Below, piece by piece: positions 1-11,887 of a DNA stretch of 60,000 bases (positions within the stretch are counted from its first letter, which is position 1; every line of letters starts with the position of its first letter). The notes under the pieces were generated by a model. The model saw nothing but the letters and a program-made list of their open reading frames with translations, searched no databases and was not told the DNA's origin. Both the position numbers and the translations under genes were made by a program. The stretch comes from Apostichopus japonicus (Eukaryota > Echinodermata > Holothuroidea > Aspidochirotida > Stichopodidae). The DNA is taken from positions 24,851,841 through 24,911,840 of the forward strand of contig NC_092575.1 in assembly GCF_037975245.1 (NCBI RefSeq), read 5' to 3'.

Positions 1-900
1 TGACTCATCTCTGTAACCTTCTAAACATTGTCTTGATGCTGCTAAAAGAGGTAATAGGGTTTTAGGTATGATCAATTAAGAGGAACTTCAGTTTTCTGAA
101 AGAGGACATAGTAGTTAGGCTTAATAAGCAGTTGGTTAGGCCTCATCTGGAGTATGCTGCGCAGGCTTGGAACCCTTATTTTGCTAAGGATAAGGAAGTA
201 CTTGAAAAGGTCCAGAGGAGGGCTACTAGGATGATTAGTTCCTTAAAGAGGGTTCCTTATTATAGGCGGTTACAACTGTTGAATCTCACCACACTGGAGC
301 TTAGGAGGTTACGTGGGGACTTGATCCAGTTTTTCAAGATTGTGTATGGTTTCGAAAATTTATCCTTTACCGACTTTTTCATGTTTGCTAACAGTAGTTG
401 TACTAGAGATCATTGTCTTAAGCTTCAAAAGTCACATAGTAGGATTAATATTCGGCATAGCTTTTTTTTTTCTAATAGGGTTGTGAATGAGTGGAATGGT
501 TTACCTGAGAAAGTTGCACTTGCAAGTAGTGTCAATGGGTTTAAGAATGCTTTGGACAAGCACTTTAAGCATTGTAATCGGGTCTGAGTGTTTGTGTCTT
601 CAGTTTTTCCCCTCTCTCTATAGGGTCCTTGATGGGGACTTAAGTGTCCCTCCTGATCCTTTTTTCTACTAAACTAAACTAACTATAGTTCATATCCCTC
701 TACCAGTGTAGCATCTCTATGGTGTTCGTATCTTCATTGCTATAGTGCATAACGTTGTTCCTCTCAATTTTCTTTGTTCTTTAAAGCTGTTTTCAGTTTT
801 GCTATTTCCTGTCTTTAGAGTTACTTTAGTGTAAGGTTGTCTTCTGTTTTATATGACATTATTATAAATACCCAGAGTCATTAAATGACTGTGTATTTCA
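1..900 (+). mobile_element. 3' end of CR1-like LINE (left copy)
   Basis: Bases 132-587 encode the C-terminal part of a non-LTR reverse transcriptase protein, with the typical VRPHLEYAAQAWNP, VQRRATRMI and VVNEWNGLP blocks, ending in a stop at 585-587. Upstream in the same element are in-frame stops, so it is dead. About 310 bases of 3' UTR-like sequence follow, with no poly-A tail, as usual for CR1 elements. It is the same insertion as the one ending near 37560. Here the T-run at 461-470 keeps the frame that is broken in the right copy. The exact 3' boundary is uncertain. Confidence 0.85.
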
Positions 901-1076
901 AACATCAGGTGTGTAATTAAATATATCACTTACTTGTTGAACGGAGTTAAGAATGATCAAGGGAGCGTACATACCGGCTCACCATTTAAACGATAATTTC
1001 ACTTTAACTTTGCTTAACTTTGAGATTTTTATTTGTTTGTATCCGTATACGTAGCCTAAATTCCATTAAAAACAGC

Positions 1077-1334
1077 AGGCGTGTAGCCAGGAATTTGCCA
1101 AGGGAGGGGTGAACCTGTAGGCAAACTGTCAGAGCCATAGATCCTGCATTGAGAACTATCTACAAGAAAATTTTGGCTGCAAATGCCTCCCAGATCGCTG
1201 GAAATGGCACTTCCCAGGCCTTTTAAGTTGCATCTAAGCTTGAAATTACTAGCGATTTCATTAAAGTATACAAAAATATATGCTCAGGGGGGGGGGGGGG
1301 CGGTCGCCCCCTTCGCCTCCTTGGCTACGCGCCT
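1077..1334. mobile_element. G-tract MITE, short member
   Basis: It starts with AGGCGTGTAGCCAGG and ends with the near reverse complement CCTTGGCTACGCGCCT. An internal block (CAGATCGCTGGAAATGGCAC) is shared with the 693-bp element at 20460-21152. A long G-run lies near the right end in both. No open reading frame. I infer a non-autonomous DNA transposon; no clear target duplication is visible. Confidence 0.6.
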
Positions 1335-1417
1335 AAGAAACAGTGCATGTAAAAGCGTATGCACTTATAAAACAAAACCATGAATGGCATCGGAAAAGCC
1401 ATAACAGAAATACTCAC

Positions 1418-1669
1418 TATTTGTTCTTAACAGACTTGCTCTTTCGTCTGTGCTTCCATAGATATTTGAACCATCCAAGAAAGATGTAATTCCATTCATG
1501 GTCGTACGTGAAAGATCCAAGTCGTCCCCTCGTCTTTTGCAGTCTACGTTAGGAGACAAAACAGGCACAGACCTCTCAAATCGAATACATTGCCGAGTGC
1601 CGCATACCTCATCATCAGGTTTGCACGGGATCGGCAGGCAACCTTCTTGTTCTTCGCAGGTGCACCCCA
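1418..1669 (-). CDS. Heme peroxidase exon 5 (left copy), calcium loop
   Basis: Acceptor TTTTCAG before 1669, donor A|GTGAGT after 1418; 83 full codons. It is cysteine-rich at the start (GCTCEEQEGCLPIPC) and then has ITSFLDGSNIYGS, the conserved calcium-binding loop of the family. K at residue 236 where the right copy has R. Confidence 0.93.
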
Positions 1670-4600
1670 CTGAAAATCGATAGAAAGTAAATTATTATCA
1701 GCTCATTATATATTTTCTTGTGTGTGTATGTTTGTGTGTGCACTTGTTTTGTATTCTGACCGAGGACTTCCAAACCTTCGGATGTGATTTCTAAAGAACC
1801 ACCACGTCCTTGAAAGAATTCTATTGTTATGGGGTATTGTTAAGGTTATGGTACATGGATTTGCACAATTGAAAAACAATGGGGTCCTCGGTCTAAATGT
1901 AAAACACACCTGTGTGTGTGTGATACCAGAACTTGCAACACGCAAGATTTTTCACTCATCGCGTCAGCTCATCTTTCCATTGTGTACATAATATATCCAT
2001 AGAAAGAATTTGTGGAAAGTTCGTTGTTTTAAAAGAGCTCAACAAAAATAACCAAAAGATAGTAAACAATTATACATGATACCAAACGGTTTTCGCTTAT
2101 TAAATATAGATATATTTCTCATATAGTTTGGCAATGTACACACATTGAATTTACCGTCATCAATTAATAAAATGCTGAGTGTATGCACGGTTGCTTTAAA
2201 TCTAAATACCTCTTGGTTGATTCGTACAGCAAACAGCATTAGTTATAGAAAAAAACAAAAAAACAACAACAAGAGAATCTGTGCGTGGTTCTTTATATTT
2301 TGTTGTGCATGGTGGCACTTATTTTCGTCTGTGGTACATTTCATTTAGCTATTATTGATTGCTTGAAATAAGACGAAATAACATACATATTCATGAGTTA
2401 TATTTTCCCCCTCCTCATGTCAGTTGGGACAATTTCCTCTATATGCCGATAACCACTGCATACTCTCCTCTCTTATCATGCTTCAAAGCACTCGTACTGA
2501 AAGTACAGAGAGTTCCTAACCTTTATCAGATAGAAACATGATATTCATACTGATCATACTGTCAGTACAAGTGCATTGAGACGTGACGTGGAATTATAGC
2601 ATAGCAAAATATTTTCCTAACAATAGTTGTCTTTTTATAGCGTTCTCGACCTCTCTCTTACCGTCTAAAGTCGTAATAAGAGCCAAATCATGGTCGATGA
2701 ACTGACCCATGTGAACTAAGAGCTCAGTCACATCAAACTTGGAAAGTCTCGAATCAGTGCATACAAACTCATCGGAGACTTCACGAGCGGTCTTTGAAAA
2801 TTCGCGTGGCTTAGATACACCTGTTTTTGAGGCAAAGTATAGTGTAAAATAAGGTAAGCTAAATTATTTATAATAAAGAATTTGGAATCACGGAGACGAG
2901 AATTCATTCAATTATTATAATATTGCACATCTTTCTCTAGTTATTTATGTTTTTTAAATTTTATATGCACATTCACATATAAACCAATTTTGTATTTATG
3001 TTTCAGAATAACCTGCTGCATACAATGGCGTAACCAGAAATAGATAGCTAACAGAAGGATAAACACTAGCAAATTGAGTGAATTATATCTTTATAGATGA
3101 AACTCGTTGATCACAGTCGGTTCAATAACACAGTCAATTCTTGTCTCTTACAGAACTTAGGACTTATTCCTGTTTTTGATTTTGCTTTTTTTTGGGCATT
3201 TTATTTATTTATTATTTTTTTGGAGGGGAGGGGGGGGGGGAATTTTTATGTTTGAACATTAATATTAGAAACATGAAACCGATCAAATTTCTACTGAGGA
3301 AGGGTGTAGCTGCCGTGACGAAACTATATCTTGTTATATTTTTGAGGAAAATATCTTATACAAGTGGCAGCAATGTGCTACTGTACATGAAATCACGGAA
3401 AGGAAGAAAATATCAAACCGTCGGCGTAGTTTGCTCTTATCAGTCGGATAAAAGGCGTGTTGGAACGGCCAAGGGCAGGATTCATTAAGTTATTACATTC
3501 TCCATTAATAGTGCGGAAAGGTGAGCTTTCGTTGCATTTGATGTTGGAATTGCGGAAATCAACGATGCTGTTGTACGCTTGTAATTTTGCTGCCAGTTCT
3601 TCCCTGTAAATAGATAAACAAAACAAGAAGATTTCAGCAAACACTTAGTTAAATGGTTTTACCTATTTATGTTAGACGGCAGGGGGATATATAAGGGAAG
3701 GAGCTTAGACAGAGCAGAAGAATTCCGAACAATACCCTTTAAAGTAGTGTGTGTGTGCACTTTTCTCTTGTTCTTTCTTTGTATACTCCGACTGAGGACG
3801 TGAACAAAGGAATTCAAAGTCCCCAGACGTCATTTGAAAAGAACCACCATGTCCTCAGAAGAATTCAATTGTTAAGGAGTATTGTTAACAGTTAGGGTGA
3901 GTGTGTTGTTGGCGTGTTTATTCAAAGGTTTGTAAAACCTTCTGTGTTTCATCTTGATTACAAATATTGATCAAATCAAAACACCGTCTAAGATTTTTCT
4001 ATCCGGAGTCAATGTCAATGTCAGAGAGCGATTAATTCAGTTTGGATTCCATTCTCAACATTTCGTATATCGATTAGACATTCTCCTGTGATATTTTCAC
4101 GGCAGTATTAATAACAAACAAATTGCATATGAAGAAAAACTCAAGTTTACATGAAACGGGAAACGTGCATTGTTTTGAACGTTAATATTGGAAAGCATCA
4201 AGAAAAATGGTTCTTAATCTGTCTCCAAAAGTTTGTTCATTCGTTTTCTTGAATGAATGTAATTGCGTACTTACAAATCTGGGTCTGGACAGGTAAAGAG
4301 TGCTTCTATGTCGTGTACCAAGGCGGTCCTCGATTCCGCTATCTGTCGCTTGTGTATGCTATGCACGCTATGTTCATCCCTGGAGAAGGCTGCCAACACT
4401 TTGTACGGACTACGGGCCATTGGACATCCGTATTCAGAATCTATATATGATTGCAAGGTACACTAAATTTACGGTATTTTTTGTCTACATCTTTTTAGTT
4501 CAGCTACTATGATCGATATTTGATATTCTCTCTTCCCACTACTATCAACGTGTGAAATTATTGGCTTGTGCAGTGATAACCTAGCTATTTGTCAATTTTA

Positions 4601-5692
4601 TTAATATTATAACACACTTTGGTGTACAATGTACAATCCAAGTCGTTATAGTAGAACAGTGTTATAGATATGAACTGAGTCGCCTCCCCTACCCTCCCCC
4701 TGCCCCGCCCTCAAAATTAACAAAGATAAATCGATAGAGGACAGTACCGATAACATATCAAATACAAACGGGTGATAATTTCTATGAAGGGAATCAGCCA
4801 TGAAATATATAACCATTTGCATTTCTTTCTTAAGTTATAACCAATATATAAATAGATATTGGAGGACCGAAATAATCAATAACATAAATCAGATATAGCT
4901 AATACAATTGGGACGTCACAGAATATTAACAGTCAATTATTTTAAATATGATGTTTGAGGTTTAGATCTATGCAAAATTGGAGTCAGGTTAAGTCGTACA
5001 GCCTCAACACACACTGAACATGGCCACCCAGTTAGGATATTTTCTACTGTGTTGTAATTCCGTGTCCCGATTTTCCAAAGCACTCTTAAAGGGTGTGAAG
5101 ACTCGCGCACAAAGAAACGTCTCATGCCGGTTATCTGGCCTAGTTTCGCATGAGGTGTAACAGAAGTGTTAGACACCACCATCGATCCCAGAAAATACAC
5201 ACACGGATTGCTACCGTCGGTAATTAGACACTATTGGGCACAGTCAGTACATGCAGCTACGGTCGATACCCACAACACAGTGTACATATAATAGCAGCGA
5301 TGGACATCTCAGGTCTAGATAAAAGATAACAAGGTAATGGTATCACGTTTCATTACTGTCTGCATGTTGTAGCGACACGAACAAAACGTCACTTGCAAGC
5401 AACAGAAAGTTAACTTTTTCAGATGGCTGCACGCGGTTTGGGCGAGTCTTCAATGCCTTTAAGGACAGTATGAGCAGTATGGATATTACTTTCCTGTCAG
5501 AGAAAGGCAAGGAACTGTTCACACTGACAGTACGAGTGCTTTGAAGCATGATATGACAGGACAGCATGGATTGGTATTGTCATTGGAAAACGGCCCCAAC
5601 TGCCTGAAAAAAAAACCCTGTACATACCCATTAGCTCTCCTGACGTCATACCGATACAGCCAATCAGCACCATGACAGGTACAACTGTTATT
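1418..5692 (-). CDS. Animal heme peroxidase gene, left copy (exons 1-5 only)
   Basis: Minus-strand gene with five traced coding exons: 5628-5692, 4275-4440, 3419-3603, 2662-2820 and 1418-1669. All have GT donors and AG acceptors with matching phases. Together they encode a hydrophobic N-terminal segment, the RTINGECNN block, the distal-heme motif GQFIDHD, and the calcium loop ITSFLDGS. The rest (exons 6-11 in the right copy) would lie left of the window. The reading frame is open in all five exons. Compared with the right copy, the protein differs by R versus K in exon 3 (residue 133 of my model) and K versus R in exon 5 (residue 236). The CR1-like LINE 3' end lies downstream, in intron 5, as in the right copy. 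Whether this copy is complete cannot be judged here. Confidence 0.88.
2662..2820 (-). CDS. Heme peroxidase exon 4 (left copy), distal heme site
   Basis: Acceptor AAAACAG, donor ACG|GTAAGA, 52 full codons. It encodes GQFIDHD with the distal histidine, the Gln and the Asp that in mammalian enzymes forms a heme ester link, and the first calcium ligand. It has no long open frame around it, so it is easy to miss. Identical to the right copy. Confidence 0.93.
3419..3603 (-). CDS. Heme peroxidase exon 3 (left copy)
   Basis: Acceptor TTTACAG, donor ACG|GTTTGA, 61 full codons. It carries the family's N-terminal hallmark FRTINGECNNLMNP and TPFIRLI, close to the R-x-I-D-G-x-C-N-N consensus of animal peroxidases. 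It differs from the right copy by R rather than K at residue 133. An inverted duplicate lies at 12313-12497. Confidence 0.92.
4275..4440 (-). CDS. Heme peroxidase exon 2 (left copy)
   Basis: Acceptor ATATATAG before 4440, donor TT|GTAAGT after 4275; 54 full codons plus split codons. It encodes the pre-catalytic N-terminal region (SEYGCPMARSPYKVL to FTCPDPD). A second AG 22 bases upstream is possible but would not match the phase of exon 1. No diagnostic domain motif of its own; assigned by position and phase. Confidence 0.7.
5090..5560 (-). repeat. Dispersed repeat, minus orientation (left copy)
   Basis: Its reverse complement matches about 22262-22615, and part of it matches 2470-2575. Shared stretches include a GATGGTGGTGTCTAACACTT block and a GACATCTCAG block. 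The short minus-strand frames inside it resemble no family I know. Probably an old transposon fragment. Confidence 0.6.
5628..5692 (-). CDS. Heme peroxidase exon 1 (left copy), signal-peptide-like
   Basis: Acceptor TTTATAG precedes 5692 and donor G|GTATGT follows 5628. It encodes a hydrophobic stretch (ITVVPVMVLIGCIG), which fits a signal peptide for a secreted enzyme. Phase 1 at the donor fits exon 2. An in-frame ATG lies at its seventh codon. The positively charged start may come from a further upstream exon that I could not find, so this may really be exon 2. Confidence 0.6.
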
Positions 5693-7145
5693 CTATAAAG
5701 AAATATTAAGTGTACAGTTACCACTGTATATTGCTATCGTTTGTAATGCAACTTTTGGAGAAAAAAAATTGTCACGGTTCTATGCGTGTGCTAGTTTAAT
5801 TGTCGGTTTTGATTTCTGTCATTGTTGCATCCGACGACTTAATACTGTCGAATTTACTTTTTTTTACTTTGTTTTAAGTTTATCGAAATGTGTTAGTGGC
5901 AAATAATTTGTCTCTGATGCTCTACAGAACGTTAAAACTTGTTTGGGTTTAGTACTCATCTCAATTCGAAACTTTCAATATAAAAAGAAAGCTTCAAGGG
6001 AATACGTTATTCGAATCATTCAAAATTTACCTCAAATTCCCGATAACGAGCTGAAAGCAGATGCTCATATTTTTAAGTATTTTAACAAATCCTTATTATC
6101 AATCATATTGGCGATCAAAAAATTTAAGCTGACATGTGACTTTATTTTGAAGAAACCAACCACGCAATCACCTTAAAAAATCCCGACGAAATGGATTGTC
6201 CGTACTGAAGATTCGAGTATTTGAATATTTCTTGGCAAAACGGCATTCTGTTTTTCTTAATTTCTCAGCCAAATGTGACTTTTGAAATAACAAATGGGCA
6301 CATTTTCAGTACGAAAATGGAACAATTATAGTAGTTTTCATAAGAAGTGTAATAACATTGTAGTAAATGTATAGTAGCGTAAAAGATTATGTTCTTTCAT
6401 CATGTAAATGAAATTCAAAATTAGTTTACATCGACATGCGTATAAGCTGGTCATTATGATTAAGCAATCACATATGTTTCTTTGCTGTGCTTGTTATTCT
6501 TTTTGGCTCATGTAAATCAGGAAGCCATTATGTTCAAATGCTCTTTTTTCCGTTTATTTTATGGCAGGTCCACGTCGTGCCTCTTACGTTAACAAAATAA
6601 AGAAGTCCATATAAGTCTACTCATAACTACATATTGAGAGGTGTTTTCCTATTTTTTTCTGTGCGGTAGATATTAAAGCCATAAACGGAAGTTACACAGT
6701 AACGACAGTTAATGATAGAAACCAATTTTTTGTTACTTTTGTCGTCGCCAACAGTGCATCCATGGATTATGTCGTCAGAATTTGATAAAAAACGACTTAT
6801 ACAAGTATACGAGAAAAAAAACATTTCATTGACTCACCGAATCAAATGCAATGGCTTCATTGTGTGCTAAAATAAAAGCATAAAGAGTATACTAATGACC
6901 AAGAAAGAGAAAACAAACTCGAAGATGGGGAAATTCGTAGCGTCATCCATATATGAGATCTGTAAAATATTCTTCGTTTCGAAGTATGCAAATGAATACA
7001 TTAAGTAGGATTCGAAGACTGGGGAGAGTCTCCAAGTTTTGCCCTTCAAGAAAATCTGTTCATTCAAACAAATAGTCTCGAATTTCCCATAAACTATACT
7101 CCTAGCGTAAGGATTATGAGCGCAGACACTGAACTATGAACAAAT
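5693..7145. other. Upstream of left peroxidase copy, no gene seen
   Basis: AT-rich sequence with only short, unconvincing frames. A 77-codon plus-strand frame at 5943-6176 extends to 155 codons in the right copy. That extension depends on a few indels, and the frame has no recognisable motif. The promoter and any 5'-most exon of the peroxidase should lie here or beyond, but I could not identify them. Confidence 0.5.
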
Positions 7146-7149
7146 GGAC

Positions 7150-7825
7150 AATGAAATCACATTATCTAATTCTTATAACAATATTAATAAATTTCGAGAT
7201 AAATTATAAAAAATTTCAGTTTACAATCTCTATAAATCAATCGAGAATCTGATACGGCGTCAAATCGGAGAGGTAAAACGGTGAAATATAACAAATTCAA
7301 GATAGAACCGTTCCAATTTTATGGATAATACGTCGAATTCAAGATGATTCGTTAAATTTCAGATAAAATTATAAACTTTGACAAAGGAGCGTCCAAATTT
7401 TGAGATGGCCACCATAGCATATACAAAAAATAAAAAAATATGATATCAACATATTATACATGAGAATGAAATGGCAAAACATCACATTTTTTTAGCTGAA
7501 ACCCCAATATTGTGAGATAAAATGTCTATATTTCGAGGTTTTTTTTTCTTCTTATAAAAACTAACATTTTCGAATGAAGCTTGAAAATGATTAAAAGATA
7601 AAATCTGATTAAATATATAATAGGCCTAATGTATAATTTTGAGAAACAACGTAAAAATCCTGATAAAATGTCAAAATTTCGAAATCAACCAACGAATATT
7701 TGACATATTTGACATGTCGGAATTTTGAGAACAAACGTCGGATTCGAGATGATTCGTTAAAGTTCAGTAACATGTTTAAGAAAGAAGCGTCCAAATTTCG
7801 AGATGGCCACCATAGCATACACAGA
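7150..7825. repeat. Degenerate 'TTCGAGAT' repeat cluster (left copy)
   Basis: Two diverged direct repeats of about 90 bp lie near 7330-7425 and 7733-7820. They share GATGATTCGTTAAA, GCGTCCAAATTT and GATGGCCACCATAGCATA. Between and before them are many variants of AAATTTCGAGATAAAAT. It looks like an eroded satellite or a repeated transposon interior. Confidence 0.6.
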
Positions 7826-8193
7826 AATGAAATTATTTCGTGGAAACACCCACCACCGGCTTTCAGACCAACTGTTTTCCCCATGACATCAGTTTTTTAC
7901 CTGACAAAACCGAAAAGTTACATTTTTGTGGAATGCTAGCCCACCACCCCACCACTTGAAGCCCTCACCGGCCTGGCGAGAATTTATAAGTTCCCGACTA
8001 GATAGTTAATTATCTTTCCTAAAACTTCATGAATTTCATTAAAACAAATCGCCATTTGTCCAACGACCTTCGCTTCACCGCCGGACGGAATATATTTTCC
8101 ACACCCAGCGGCCATCACTTTCTTACTCCGTAACTTGTCAGAACTAACACTCTTTGACATAAATACAACTACATTGCAATAACTCAAACTTGT

Positions 8194-8242
8194 TGGGGAA
8201 AAGGGGAGGGTGTGGGTGGGGGTGGGGGCGGTGGGGGAAAGG
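8194..8242 (+). repeat. G-rich tract with quadruplex potential (left copy)
   Basis: At least five runs of three to five G separated by one to four bases occur on the plus strand. A G-quadruplex fold is possible in principle; any function is unknown. Confidence 0.6.
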
Positions 8243-9396
8243 TATTCATGAGCAATGAAATAATTGTCACATTTGTCTTATACTTATGACTGACAATATT
8301 ACTTTTTTTCCAAAAAATAAAGCTTTGATTTTATTGAGACATTTTAGGTTCCTTCATATTTCTATATGCTACAGAGCCTAAGACGGTAAAAGGTGGATTA
8401 AAGGTTTGTTGTCATTTATTTGAAAATAAGAAAATGATTATCGTTCCTCCAAGTTCAAACATAGCCTATATTTTGATTACATCTAATTGAATTGTTTACC
8501 TCCTTAATTGCTTAATTCATACAAGTTTCATGAACATTGCTTCATATAACATAATAAATTAGCAAAAAAAAAAAAAAAAAATGGGAATAAATGAGAGAAA
8601 CACGAAGGGTCCTATAAAGATAAAGGTAAGAAATACATCTTGATAATATCGTTTATCGAGGAACAATTTGGAAACTTTAAAGGGTGGTTTCGGTTTAGAC
8701 AGTTGCTTGTATTTTACCAACAACACCCTACCCCAACCGTATCGGGTAAATGAACGGTTTCTTTGCACTGGATAAAGCAAGAAGCACTTTTATCTTAATT
8801 CAGCTCTATACACATATATAAAAATCTTACAGGAGTGACAGTTTCAATACTGAAAAATGAAACAACAAGACAAAAAAAGGGTATTTTTTTGTACAGGTGA
8901 GAAAGTTTATGCTGTCGTATAAATAGAGAGAAAACTTACCACAAGTTCTGCTGCGTTATTGAACTACACGAACAGCAATGTTCAAGTCACTGCGTCAAAA
9001 GCTGATCTGAAGCATCAATTGAAATGTTGGGTGTGTTTTATCTTATTTTTGATGGACAGAATAATTGGAAAGATCAACAACACATTGTATTCGTTATGCT
9101 GATTAAATTATATATTTTCAATTTTCAGGTAACACTTAATTATGTAAGCATATATACATTATATATCACATAAGGTGTTTGCCTGCTGTTACGAATATAT
9201 GATTTTTAATTTATTCATTGATAATATAAAAATGAAACTAAAGTGCTTTATAATCACTACAATCGAATGATTTAATTAACCCCGTATTTCATTGCTTGCT
9301 GCGCTAACATGATGTCCAATTTAAATATGCATATTCACTATGCATCACGTAATAATGAAATCTAAATAATATAATTGTTCCAATGTTGACTCAAAG
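8243..9396. other. Non-coding stretch, nothing recognised (left copy)
   Basis: It contains an 18-base or longer A-run near 8563-8581 and otherwise AT-rich unique-looking sequence. Short frames on both strands have no motif. Confidence 0.5.
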
Positions 9397-9625
9397 GTTG
9401 AGATTATCGCTGTAACATGATCTTACTCTTATAGAAAAAAATATATACATAATTCTAGTGAACTGTTTATATTCAAGTCTTAATTCCAACCTACCACGCA
9501 TGCGCAGTGACAATTCGACTCACCAGGGTGGGCATACTTTGAGTGGAAGTTATAGGTGGTTGCAGAGTGGCCAAAATTATACAGAAACATTTCTTTTCAC
9601 TCGATATTAAAATGCGGGTGGACTA
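9397..9625 (+). repeat. Direct repeat unit 1 of a ~230-bp pair (left copy)
   Basis: It aligns with 9955-10382: shared TTATCGCTGTAA, AATTCTAGTGAACTGT, CATGCGCA, GTTGCAGAGTGG and CATTTCTTT blocks in the same order, at perhaps 80% identity. Confidence 0.65.
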
Positions 9626-9954
9626 GCGCTTAGGTTCATATTCGTCGTTTGATCAGCGCAACCCCCACACATTACCATAGGCCATACCTTCCATTGGATA
9701 ATCAACAGTTGGATGACTCGGAGTTCGAGTTGAATATAGACAGTGCGATAGAGTTGCAACTTTCTTTATAACTGTAGGATAATATTACTGTGATCAATGA
9801 GCTCCTGTAGCCATCATATGGGGCTTATTTTATAGTTCTGTTTTATTCTTTTTCTCTTCTTTCTTCTTCACTCTCCTGTTTTTTTATGCAAATCTTTTTT
9901 CCATGTTTTGTTAGCGAGAGCCTTGTGGAAGATAAATATGGCTTATTGACTTCA

Positions 9955-10382
9955 GGATTTAAATTATCGCTGTAATTATGGTCTTACTATTATGAAAGAA
10001 ATATATATATATATATATATATAATATATATATGTAATTCTAGTGAACTGTCTGTATTCTAAAGTCTGAAAATTTATTATGCTAATTCGTATATAATGTT
10101 AAACTACTTTTTAATAATGTAAATTTCTTATACGTTGGCATATTATATTATTGATTATTTTCAATTATAAATAATAATCAAAATAGATTTAAACTATATA
10201 ACTATATAAACTATATATAAACTGAAGTCTAAATTCCAGGCTAGTACACATGCGCAATGAAAATTTGAATATTCAGTGTGGACGTACTTCGAGTGAAAGT
10301 TAGGAAGTTCAATGAATGTTGCAGAGTGGTCAAAGTTATACAAACATTTCTTTGCACTCGATATCATTATGCGGACCGACAA
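9955..10382 (+). repeat. Direct repeat unit 2, interrupted (left copy)
   Basis: Same blocks as 9397-9625, but split by an AT-rich stretch at about 10065-10215 and by an (AT)n run near 9998-10032. The (AT)n run is about twice as long in the right copy. Confidence 0.65.
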
Positions 10383-11887
10383 ATGTTCTTAACAATAAGT
10401 GAATTATTATTGATGTTAGAAAAAAAAAGATTTCTTGGAGAACACTTTCTTGATGATAAATCACAATACATTAAGTTAACCGTTTGGACGGACCTATTGC
10501 GTTAGTGTTGTCAATTAAGTTTCCTTTAAGTTTGTTAGGTTGTCCCGGGACCGACACAACCATTAGTATATTAGGTTTCTCACTATTCCAAAATATTACA
10601 GGAAAAATATAAGCCTCAGGCCTGGAACAGTGAAGGTTGGTATCGTCAGCATAAGGAATTAATAGAAACCCTCGGAACCTATCGAAAAATTTCAGATTGC
10701 TGCCACCTGAAAAAGGAAGTCCCTCACCAGTCAGTCCATCACAAACTCATATTCTCACCCCCCCCCCCCACTTCACCCTATCCTCACCACGCTCACCTGG
10801 GTTCATTCCTCTCCCTCAGGATAGTACATGAAAACAGTCGCACGATTAAGCAATGTATTGCCTAGAAATAATCAAGTTATTCTTGAAATGCGCAAAACTC
10901 AATCTTCATTGTTAACAAACATCAGATCATCAGGTCAGGTGTGTGAGTAATTATAATAGTTGTAATGCACCTTCGCGGAACTAAAGTACAATGCCTCTCT
11001 AGTAATACCAATCGTTTGATATCATTTGAATTACAAATGAGAAAGGGACTATATAGCAACACCATAATTACTAGATGTATAGTCAGATGGGCTGAAATGG
11101 TCACAACACCACAATTGGATCATATCCTACAGCAATTTTGGACTGCGCTGATGTCAGTCTTTCATGGCGTGTCTTTATATTTAAAGCAGCATAAATAAAT
11201 TGTGGTTTTGAATAATACATAAGACATCAAGTAATGAATTGCGCGGTGTTTAAATTGCTATTTATACACATAGAAATGAAATACTGTATGATAATATATT
11301 TTTTTCCTCAAAAATATAGGTTAATCTATTTTGATTATCATTTTATAAGTGAGAATAATCGATAAGGTGATATGCCAATGAATAAGAAAGTTACATTATT
11401 AAAAAGTGAATTAACATAATATACGAATTAGTATAATAAATTGAAGCAAACTTTTATGTCCACTTAAAACAGTTAATAAAAATTATAGTTTTAATTTTTT
11501 TTATTCGTTTTGAGATTTTTTCTTCTTAATAAGAATATTTATTAATTCAATTTTTAGCCATAGCATGACAGCTGTTTAAAAAAAAAGATAATTTAATATA
11601 AATGTATGCGATACATTTCCATACAATTTTACAGGCATTTTCACATCTAGGTCATTAAATCAATATCTCTCCTTACTTTCTGTTCTTCAATGCATATTTA
11701 TTCATAATTACTTCACATCATTGCTGTCACGTATTTGAACTTAATGAATAACGTTATGGACATATTGGCAATAATAAAATGAATACGACAAAAAATAAAG
11801 CAATTTCATGTTATTAGTAGGGTATATCGTATATAGACCGCTGGGTTGGTAAGGATGGCTAATCGATATGCCGTTGCTGACAAGTGA
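10383..11887. other. Non-coding stretch, nothing recognised (left copy)
   Basis: AT-rich DNA with a poly-C run at about 10759-10770. A pair of overlapping short frames near 10922-11198 on opposite strands has no motif and no splice context. Confidence 0.5.

Larger units (their letters stand above)
1335..4274. other. Introns 2-5 of left peroxidase copy and their repeats
   Basis: Between the exons I see only non-coding DNA. It holds two diverged copies of a dispersed repeat (about 1746-1845 and 3779-3895, sharing AAGAACCACCA and GGTATTGTTAA-like stretches) and a GT-rich microsatellite near 1715-1740. There is also a short fragment (about 2470-2575) of the repeat found at 5090-5560, and a poly-G run near 3225-3240. 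Confidence 0.6.

Noticed and set aside
1365-1417. Extension of exon 5 frame past the donor
   Set aside because: GTGAGT at 1412-1417 is a strong donor, and the phase then fits exon 6; the extra residues are intron read-through.
4462-4463. Alternative acceptor for peroxidase exon 2 (ATTTAG before TGTACC)
   Set aside because: Its phase does not match the donor of exon 1; the ATATATAG site 22 bases downstream does.
7984-8187. Minus-strand frame with a protein-like look (KVMAAGCGKYIPSGGE)
   Set aside because: No known family, no splice context, and a stop (TAA after the internal ATG) in the right copy.
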